A stretch of DNA of 7,412 bases from Pseudomonadota bacterium (GTDB lineage Bacteria > Pseudomonadota > Alphaproteobacteria > Rhodospirillales > 2-02-FULL-58-16). The notes under the pieces are model-generated. The model was not told the DNA's origin. It worked only from the letters and a program-made list of their open reading frames with translations, and did no database searches. The position numbers were made by a program, and so were the translations under genes. The stretch is taken from assembly GCA_022560215.1 (NCBI GenBank), contig JADFTO010000140.1:1-7412 (forward strand), given 5' to 3'. Below, in pieces: positions 1 through 6,100 of this stretch. Positions within the stretch are counted from its first letter, which is position 1; every line of letters begins with the position of its first letter.

Positions 1-293
<293 letters not shown>

Positions 294-313
294 GCGCTTC
301 CGGGCGGCTCGCC

Positions 314-436
314 GTGATCGACTTCATTTTCGACGGACCCGCCGATTCCCCTGTCACCATCGCCCTGGCCCACGGGGCGGGCGCGCCCATGGATAGCCCT
401 TTCATGGCCGCCTTCGCGTCGGGCCTCGGGGGGTGA
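314..436 (+). pseudogene. Truncated alpha/beta-hydrolase (KANL3/Tex30-like) N-terminal remnant
   Basis: A GTG-initiated frame of 40 codons sits 20 bp after the fumarase stop. It reads VIDFIFDGPADSPVTIALAH followed by GAGAPMDSPFMAAFASGLGG and then TGA. The first beta strands, the HGAGAPMDSPFM oxyanion-type loop and the following helix resemble the N-terminus of the small alpha/beta hydrolases of the KANL3/Tex30 type, which are normally about 200 residues. In those proteins the helix runs on into a strand and an FEFPY-like motif. Here the frame stops straight after GL, and none of the three downstream frames to base 490 restores the homology or supplies a nucleophile elbow. I infer a gene that lost about 80% of its length, with the junction near 427-433. 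No strong Shine-Dalgarno is visible. A stand-alone 40-residue protein is possible but unlikely. Confidence 0.62.
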
Positions 437-493
437 TATCCTGGGCCGGAACGCACACCCGTGACTAGAGTACTAGCGCTATAAAGGAACGTG
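437..493 (+). other. Short intergenic spacer with RBS for the LysE-family gene
   Basis: This stretch separates the hydrolase remnant from the exporter gene. It holds an AAGGA Shine-Dalgarno core at 484-488, five bases before ATG 494. Just upstream is an AT-richer patch (CTAGAG at 465-470, TACTAG at 471-476, TATAAA at 480-485). I could not find a -35 box at acceptable spacing for any of these, so I do not call a promoter. Confidence 0.5.
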
Positions 494-1123
494 ATGCCCG
501 TCGAACCGGCAACCCTCGGCGCCTTCGTCGTCGCCATCGTGGCCATCGTGATGTCCCCCGGGCCCGACACCATCATCATCCTGCGCCACACCCTGGCGTC
601 TGGCCGCAGGGTTGGCCTGGCGGCCGTCACCGGCGTGCAGTTGGGCCTCATGGTGCACACCGGGCTGGCGGTGACGGGGATATCCCTGATCGTCGCCTCG
701 TCGCCGGTGCTGTTCAAGACCCTGGCGGTGGCCGGCGCCGCCTATCTGGCATGGCTCGGCATCCTGGGTTTCCGGGACGGGGGCGCCGTCAGCCTGGACG
801 CCCAGGCGCCGCCGGTGGGCATGGCCAGGGCGTGTCGCGAGGCCATCCTGTGCAACGTGCTCAACCCCAAGGTCATCGTCCTGTTCCTGGCGCTGCTGCC
901 CAATTTCGTGGATTCAAGCCGGGACGACATGACGGCCCAGCTGGTCACCCTGGCCATTGCCCTGATCGCGGTCAACGTGTTGTGGCAGGCGCCCATGGCC
1001 TGGCTCGCCGACGGCATCCGCCGCTGGCTGGGTCGTCCCGGGGTGGTCAGGGCCCTGTCCAGGATCTCAGGTCTAGTGCTGCTGGCCTTCTCCGCCTACA
1101 TGCTCTTCGAGCACCTGGGCTAG
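494..1123 (+). CDS. LysE/RhtB-family amino acid exporter
   Basis: This inner-membrane protein of 209 residues is predicted to export amino acids or their derivatives, as LysE and RhtB family members do using the proton motive force. Family hallmarks are visible: a first membrane helix leading into SPGPDTIIILRHTLASGRRV (residues about 19-38), then GLAAVTGVQLGLMVHTGLA, and later NPKVIVLFLALLPNFV (about 133-148). Hydrophobic segments account for about six helices, and the length matches the family norm of about 200-210. I chose ATG 494 over the adjacent GTG 491 because AAGGA at 484-488 is five bases from ATG but only two from GTG. The substrate cannot be read from the sequence; serine, threonine or homoserine-type compounds would fit the SHMT homologue downstream. 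The TAG stop at 1121-1123 lies inside the left end of a palindromic repeat element, so the insertion may have set the C-terminus. Confidence 0.93.
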   Translation: MPVEPATLGAFVVAIVAIVMSPGPDTIIILRHTLASGRRVGLAAVTGVQLGLMVHTGLAVTGISLIVASSPVLFKTLAVAGAAYLAWLGILGFRDGGAVSLDAQAPPVGMARACREAILCNVLNPKVIVLFLALLPNFVDSSRDDMTAQLVTLAIALIAVNVLWQAPMAWLADGIRRWLGRPGVVRALSRISGLVLLAFSAYMLFEHLG

Positions 1124-1229
1124 AGCATTTTCCACGTCAGTGGTTTCATGCGATAAGCCCGCTCAGGCCGAGAGCGGCCAAAGGCAGAATTGAGAAGCGA
1201 ATTCCATTTGAATGGAATTCGCTCTAGCC
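1118..1229. repeat. MITE-like palindromic intergenic element between lysE and glyA homologues
   Basis: This 112-bp segment has terminal inverted repeats: GGCTAGAGC at 1118-1126 is the exact reverse complement of GCTCTAGCC at 1221-1229. The similarity continues inward, and TAGAGC followed by TTCCA and later TGG is shared by both ends when one is reverse-complemented (about 15 of 23 positions). Three hairpins fit inside: CCAC/GTGG at 1132-1143, CCGCTC/GAGCGG at 1159-1177, and a near-perfect long stem at 1196-1223. There is no open frame and no transposase. Small elements with TAGAGC...GCTCTA ends are, from memory, frequent between genes in Alphaproteobacteria, so I infer a dispersed, non-autonomous repeat. 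It is AT-richer than its neighbours. Its exact ends and any target duplication cannot be fixed from one copy. Confidence 0.65.
1196..1223. repeat. Near-perfect inverted repeat, 13-bp arms with 2-nt centre
   Basis: The arm GCGAATTCCATT (1197-1208) is followed by TG and its exact reverse complement AATGGAATTCGC (1211-1222), and A1196/T1223 adds one pair. In RNA this would fold into a strong hairpin ending only six bases before the AAGGAGGT Shine-Dalgarno at 1230-1237. It could alter ribosome access or mRNA stability for the SHMT homologue. It has no U-tract on the plus strand, so it does not look like an intrinsic terminator. It forms the right end of the larger palindromic element. Confidence 0.85.
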
Positions 1230-1237
1230 AAGGAGGT
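1230..1237 (+). promoter_or_regulatory. Strong Shine-Dalgarno AAGGAGGT for the SHMT homologue
   Basis: AAGGAGGT is a near-ideal anti-16S match, six bases before ATG 1244. It decides the start of the SHMT homologue against the longer in-frame ATG at 1190, which lies inside the palindromic element and would add 18 non-homologous residues. Confidence 0.85.
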
Positions 1238-1243
1238 CCCGTC

Positions 1244-2542
1244 ATGCCGGTCCCGCCATCCGCTCAAGAGCCTGGTCCCCGTGGGGGGTATTTCACCGGC
1301 ACCCTCGCCGCCGTCGACCCGGAGGTCCACGCGGCGATCGCCGGCGAACTGGCGCGCCAGCAGAATCAGATCGAGCTGATCGCGTCCGAGAACATCGTCA
1401 GCAGGGCCAGCCTCGAGGCCCTGGGCTCGGTCATGGTGAACAAGACCGTCGAGGGATACCCGGGCCGGCGCTACTACGGCGGCGCCCGGTTCGCGGACGC
1501 CATCGAGACCCTGGCCATAGGGCGGGCCAAGGCCCTGTTCGGCTGCGCCCACGCCAACGTCCAGCCCCATTCGGGGAGCCAGGCCAACCTGGCGGTGTTC
1601 CTGGCGCTCGTCCGGCCCGGGGACACCATCCTCAGCATGACCCTGGCCTCGGGCGGCCACCTGAGCCATGGCGCGGCGCCGAACCTGACCGGCAAGTGGT
1701 TCGACGTGGTCCAGTACGGCGTCAGGGAAAAGGACGGACTGATCGACGACGACCAGGTGCGGAGACTGGCGATCGAGCACCGGCCCCGGCTGATCATCTG
1801 CGGAGGATCGGCTTACCCGCGGGCCATCGACTTCGCCAAATTCCGCGCCGTCGCCGACGATGTGGGGGCCTGGCTGCTCGCCGACATCGCCCATTTCGCC
1901 GGCTTGGTGGCGGGCGGCCAGCACCCTTCCCCCCTGCCCCACGCCCACGTGGTCACGGCGACCACGTACAAGAACCTGCGTGGCGCGCGGGGCGGCCTGA
2001 TTCTCACCGAGGACGCGGAGCTGGCCCGCAAGATCGATAAGGCGGTGTTCCCCGGCGTGCAGGGCAGCGTTATCCTCAACGGCATCGCCGCCAAGGCGGT
2101 GTGCCTGGGCGAGGCCCTGAGGCCCGAGTTCAAGGAGTACGCCGCCCGGGTTCTGGACAACGCCCGCGCCCTCGCCGCGGCGCTGATGGACAGGGGCGTC
2201 CACGTGGTCACCGGAGGCACGGACACCCCGCTCCTGCTCGTCGACCTGCGGGACAAGGGCCTTACAGGGGACCTGGCCTCGGACGGCCTCGAACGCGCCG
2301 GTCTGACCTGCAACAAGAACACGGTGCCGGGGGACCCCAAGCCGCCCACGGTGACCTCCGGGCTCAGGTTCGGCGTCTCCGCCGGCACCACCCGGGGCTT
2401 CAATGTGGCCGAGTTCGAGACCATCGGCCACCTGATCGCCGATGTCCTCGACGGATTAGCCACCGGGGACGGGGCCGCGGAAGGCGCCGCCAGAGCCAAG
2501 GTCGGCGAGCTCTGCCACGCCTTCCCCATCTACCCGGCGTGA
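1244..2542 (+). CDS. glyA: Serine hydroxymethyltransferase homologue (divergent GlyA paralogue)
   Basis: This 432-residue cytoplasmic PLP enzyme is of fold type I. The family transfers the serine hydroxymethyl group to tetrahydrofolate, giving glycine. Conserved features include LIASEN (45-50), EGYPGRRYYGG (70-80), PHSGSQAN (108-115, phosphate loop), GGHLSHG (137-143, with the ring-stacking His139), DIAH (214-217), Lys243 as Schiff-base lysine, the carboxylate-binding Arg375 in TSGLRFG, and a SHMT-like end (FPIYPA). Several normally fixed sites differ. The residue before the lysine is Tyr242 instead of His. The usual Tyr of NKYxEGY, which contacts the PLP phosphate across the dimer, is Thr68. 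QGGPL.HVIAAKAV reads QGSVILNGIAAKAV, and the His of MxLxHGGHL is Ser136. No nrdR or rib genes flank it, unlike many alphaproteobacterial housekeeping glyA loci. I infer a paralogue with altered substrate preference, such as alpha-methylserine or another beta-hydroxy amino acid; plain SHMT activity remains possible. Confidence 0.9.
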   Translation: MPVPPSAQEPGPRGGYFTGTLAAVDPEVHAAIAGELARQQNQIELIASENIVSRASLEALGSVMVNKTVEGYPGRRYYGGARFADAIETLAIGRAKALFGCAHANVQPHSGSQANLAVFLALVRPGDTILSMTLASGGHLSHGAAPNLTGKWFDVVQYGVREKDGLIDDDQVRRLAIEHRPRLIICGGSAYPRAIDFAKFRAVADDVGAWLLADIAHFAGLVAGGQHPSPLPHAHVVTATTYKNLRGARGGLILTEDAELARKIDKAVFPGVQGSVILNGIAAKAVCLGEALRPEFKEYAARVLDNARALAAALMDRGVHVVTGGTDTPLLLVDLRDKGLTGDLASDGLERAGLTCNKNTVPGDPKPPTVTSGLRFGVSAGTTRGFNVAEFETIGHLIADVLDGLATGDGAAEGAARAKVGELCHAFPIYPA

Positions 2543-2545
2543 GCC

Positions 2546-2887
2546 GTGAGCCCCGAGTTCCGCGACCATGTCCTCGACCTGCTGTCGCCCTTGGGGCCGG
2601 TCACGGCCCGGCGTATGTTCGGGGGCGGCGGGCTGTTCCTGGACGACACCATGTTCTGCCTCATCGCCGATGACGTGCTCTACATGAAGGCCGACGAAGT
2701 CAACCGCGGCGACTTCGAGGCGGCGGGGATGCCGCCCTTCCGCTACGCCCGAGGCGGCGGCACCGTGGCCTTGTCCTACTTCGAGGTGCCCCCGGACGTC
2801 ATGGAAGATTCCGGCCAAATGGTCGCTTGGGCCCGCCTGGCCTGGGAGGCGGCCCGGCGGGCGGCGGTGGGAAAGCGCCGAAAATGA
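2546..2887 (+). CDS. TfoX/Sxy N-terminal domain protein
   Basis: This 113-residue protein consists of a single TfoX-N domain. It begins MSPEFRDHVLDLLSPLGPVT and continues with the hallmark ARRMFGGGGLFLDDTMFCLI (21-40), ADDVLYMKAD (41-50), NRGDFEAAGMPPFRY, and VALSYFEVPPDVMED before a basic Arg/Lys-rich end. In gamma-Proteobacteria Sxy/TfoX activates competence genes together with CRP, but those proteins also carry a C-terminal domain that is absent here. Stand-alone TfoX-N proteins are widespread and of unclear function, so competence should not be assumed. The GTG start lies 3 bp after the SHMT homologue's stop and has no Shine-Dalgarno of its own, which suggests translational coupling. Its stop overlaps the next start as ATGA. 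Confidence 0.9.
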   Translation: MSPEFRDHVLDLLSPLGPVTARRMFGGGGLFLDDTMFCLIADDVLYMKADEVNRGDFEAAGMPPFRYARGGGTVALSYFEVPPDVMEDSGQMVAWARLAWEAARRAAVGKRRK

Positions 2888-2901
2888 CGCCGCCGGGAGC
2901 A
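2881..2901 (+). repeat. Imperfect direct repeat, copy 1 (start of RHH gene)
   Basis: This 21-bp stretch spans the TfoX-like stop and RHH start. It matches 18 of 21 bases with the copy at 3117-3137, including 11 identical bases in a row (AAAATGACGCC). Both copies encode MTPPGA from an ATG overlapping the preceding TGA stop. Confidence 0.7.
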
Positions 2902-3123
2902 AATTCGCGCAAGCGCTCGGTGCTGATCGCGGGTCATCACACCAGCGTCTCCCTGGAAGACGATTTCTGGGCCGCGTTGAAGGAGATCGCGGAGGCCCGA
3001 GGCGTCTCCCTCAACCGGCTCATCGCCGAGATCGACCGCGAGCGCGGCGGCAACCTGTCCAGCGCCATCCGGATTTTCGTGTTGCACAATCTCAAGGAGG
3101 CGCGCCGGGCCGGGGGAAAATGA
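2884..3123 (+). CDS. Small ribbon-helix-helix protein (RHH_4 type)
   Basis: This 79-residue protein is predicted to bind DNA as a dimer. After a short flexible start (MTPPGANSRK), KRSVLIAGHHTSVSLE (10-25) fits the N-terminal beta strand. DDFWAALKEIAEARG (26-40) fits helix 1 and SLNRLIAEIDRERGG (42-56) helix 2, followed by NLSSAIRIFVLHNLKEA. This pattern resembles the RHH_4 family common in Alphaproteobacteria, whose targets are largely unknown. No toxin gene adjoins it, so an antitoxin role has no support here. The ATG at 2884 overlaps the TfoX-like stop (ATGA); a longer in-frame start at 2827 would overlap that gene by 61 bp and add only a Gly/Pro-rich shadow sequence. The gene may autoregulate or control the operon, but no operator is evident. 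Confidence 0.85.
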   Translation: MTPPGANSRKRSVLIAGHHTSVSLEDDFWAALKEIAEARGVSLNRLIAEIDRERGGNLSSAIRIFVLHNLKEARRAGGK

Positions 3124-3137
3124 CGCCCCCAGGGGCA
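3117..3137 (+). repeat. Imperfect direct repeat, copy 2 (end of RHH gene)
   Basis: The second copy covers the RHH stop codon. Its ATG at 3120 overlaps that stop as ATGA and opens a 15-codon frame, MTPPGAGPRIPSRAP, ending at 3167 inside the 3' end of the convergent asmA-type gene. It looks like a relic or duplicated junction and not a functional gene. Confidence 0.65.
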
Positions 3138-3141
3138 GGAC

Positions 3142-6100
3142 CTAGAATCCCTTCAAGAGCTCCTTGAGAAAATCCTGGGGCTTGAACTTCTGCTCCGGCG
3201 GCGGCGGCGGTGGAGGGGGCGGCTCCGTCCCTGGCTGTTGAGGCTGTTGTTGTTGGGGCTGCTGCTGGGTCTGCCCACCCAGGCCGGGGATGATCTGCTG
3301 GAGGATGGCGCCGACGCCCTTGGGCGCTTTCTGGAGAAGCTTTTCGACGCCCGGAATGGGGATCGTCCCCAACCTGCTGGTGTCCAGCTTGACCGTGGGG
3401 GCATCCAGCCGGCCCTTGATCCGGAAGGGCAGTATCCGGGGCGCCTGTACCGTCTTGGCGGCACGGGCGATGATATTGGTCAAGACGTTTTCGGCCAACC
3501 GCACCTCGCCGGAGACGTCGATCAGCCACCGGGGCAGATCGACGCTGCCCCCGGCCAGTCCCGTGCCCAGGTTGGACGTCAGGCGAAGGTCGTTGGACTT
3601 GGCGATGCCCCGGTCCATCCTGAATGAGCCGCTGATGTCGGCAAGTCCCGTATTCCGTTTCTTATCCCCGAACATGCCGCCGAGCCCGTTCAAGGCGTTG
3701 ACCAACTCCAGGGCCGCCGCCAGGGCCGTTCCCTTCGCGCCCGCCTTGACGTCGAGCCGTTGCAGGGACAGGGACCCGGAACCGCTCAAGGCGGAGACCA
3801 TGTCGGCGACGCTCCGCCCGGCCGTGGCGAGCTTGATATTCACCCCCATCTTGCCGGTGGCCAGGCCCTTTCCCGTCACCGCGCGGGTGGCTTGGCCCAC
3901 GTCCATGCCCTTGATGTCGAGCGCCGCCTGGATACGGTTGGGCGGGCCCGCTTCGAGGACCGCGTTGGCCCTGAGCACGCCCCCGAAGAGGGTGCCGTCG
4001 ATGCGGGTGGCGTTGAGGGTCCCGTCCCTGACCGTCGCCGCCAGGTCCGCGCCGTTCAGCCTGTATGTCCCGTAAACGATTGCCGGGGCTTTCAGGGTTA
4101 TGTCGGCGTCGAAGGCCCGCAACGCCGACAGGTCGATGGGATCCACGGGCCAGCGGCGATCCGAACCGGCCGCGGCGTGGCGGAAGATCCCTCCCGGGGC
4201 TGGATTGGCCGACCAGGCGGCGGGGATCAGGCGATCGATCGGACGGCCGGGAGAGGATGGCCGCCAAGGGGCAATCGACGCCGTTTTCTTGGCCGGCAGG
4301 AACTTCTCGACGACGATCTCGCTGGTCCTCAGATCCGCTTTGATCATCGGGCGGGCGCCTCCCAGGGTCGCCTTGACCGTGCCACTGAAGGTGACGGGGC
4401 CGGCCTGTCCCTCGATGGCGGACAGGGCCAGGGAATTGGGGTTCCCCCTGAGATTGGCCTTCAGGTTGAGGCCGCCGAAGCGGCCGGGCGGCCGGTAATC
4501 CACGCCCAGGGCGCGCAATAGGCGGGGAAGATTGCCGTTTCGGACCCTGACGGTGCCCGCGAACCCAGGCGACAACAGCTCCACGAAACCGGACAGGCCG
4601 ACCTCGGACTTGGCGGCCCGAAGGGTGAGCTCGATCGCCGGTTTGAGCAGGGACCCGTCCAGCTTCCCCTTCACCGACACCGCCCCCAATTTGGCAAGGT
4701 CCAAGGGCGGTTCCTGTCCGGCCAGCCGGAACAGGCGGGTCAGGTCGGCGGCCCGCAACTGGAAGGCGACCCCCTCGAATTCCGGGACTTTGGTGATATT
4801 CCGCACAGTCCCCTGAATGTTTGCCGAAGCACCGAATAGATTGGCGATGCCCGCCCGGCGCACCGTCAGCTTGTCGTCGAACAGGGTGCCGTCGAACACC
4901 ACGTCGTTGATGGGCGTCCCCTTGAAGACAAGGGTCTTGATGCGGACCTTGACGTTGGCGTCGAAGGAACCAAGCGCCTTCACCACCGCCAGTTGGCCCG
5001 CGGGGGCGGCGGCTTTCACGTCCTTCTTTTCGTTCTTTTTTGCCGCAGTTTTCTTGACCGGGGTGGCGCCGGAAGCGGGCAGATAGGCATCCAGGTTGAG
5101 GCGGTCCAGGGTGAGATCGGCGCCGAAGGACGGGCGGGAACTCAATGCCACGGTGATCCCGCCCGACAGCCGGGAGGAATCGAACAGGAAATCAAGATCG
5201 CTGGCCTCCACCTGTTCGGGCGTCACCATGATCTTGCCCGACAGGGTGAGTTTGCGAAGGCGGTGGGCCGGAATATCGGGAATTTCCACTTCGAGCCAGC
5301 CGAGAAGCCCGCGCAGGTCGCTGACGACGGTCTCGATCTCGCCTTCGAGGCGGGGCTTGCCCTCGGCGGCCGTGATGAAACCGAAAAACGCCACCTCGGT
5401 CCCCCCGGGAAGTTGGGCGGAAAGCTGGCTGATGGTGGCTTCGCCGTTGGCCAGTTCCAAACCGAGCCTGGCCTGGCGGATGATGCCCCCCCGGTAGGTG
5501 ATGGTTTCCACCGCTACCTCGAGGACGCCGTTGATGTTGGCGGGAAGCTGGAAACCCGCCTCCTTGGCCGCCTTTGGGGCCTTCTTGGGGACCTGGAGTT
5601 CGATCGAGGCCTTATTTTGACCCCCCGTGACCGGGGTCTTCCGGGGTGCGCTGGGTTCGCGGGGTTTGGCTACGCTGGCGGGCATGGACAACCACTTGTC
5701 CAAGTCGATTCGGCTGACGGCCAGGTTCAGCGAAACGTTGGGCACCTCGCCCAATTTAGCCGAAAGGCCGCCCTTTGCCTGGGAAGTGCCGAGGCTGACG
5801 GCCAGGTCCTTGATTTCCAAATCCGTGGTGGTGGCGACGACGTCGCCGCTCAGTTCGAAGGCCTGTCCAAGGAGTCCGGGCAATGGGCCGGCGCCGGCAA
5901 GGGCCTGGATGAGTTCCGCCAAGCTCTTGCCTTCTCCCTTCACCTTGCCCTTGAACTTTGGAGAACCGCCCAAGCCCAAGAGGGCGCCGGCGATCTGCAC
6001 CTTCGTGCCGCCGGGCTCGAAGCCAAGGTTTGCGCTGAAGGGAACCGTGCGCCCTTCGATGATCTGGCCGACGGATATGTCGTATTCGAGGGGAACCCCG

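Noticed and set aside
465..480. CTAGAG hexamer near 465 as a remnant of the same TAGAGC-ended element found at 1118-1229
   Set aside because: Only six bases are shared and there is no matching partner end or hairpin, so chance is sufficient.
461..485. Possible promoter (GTGACT and TATAAA) before the LysE-family gene
   Set aside because: The spacer is only 13 bases, and no other -35 candidate lies 16-18 bases upstream of any AT-rich hexamer here.
1163..2431. 422-codon open frame on the minus strand opposite the SHMT homologue
   Set aside because: It is an antisense shadow with low-complexity Gly/Val/Arg/Gln composition and no domain. The plus-strand frame has clear SHMT homology throughout.
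2546..2887. Natural competence locus suggested by the TfoX-like protein
   Set aside because: Only the N-terminal domain is present and no com, pil or dprA genes are near; isolated TfoX-N proteins occur widely without known competence roles.
2884..3123. RHH protein as the antitoxin of a toxin-antitoxin pair
   Set aside because: Neither neighbour resembles a toxin: upstream is a TfoX-N protein and downstream is a convergent AsmA-family gene.
3125..3136. Small GCCCC/GGGGC hairpin between the convergent RHH and AsmA-family genes
   Set aside because: The stem is only four or five base pairs with a tiny loop, and neither side has a U-tract, so it is not a credible intrinsic terminator.
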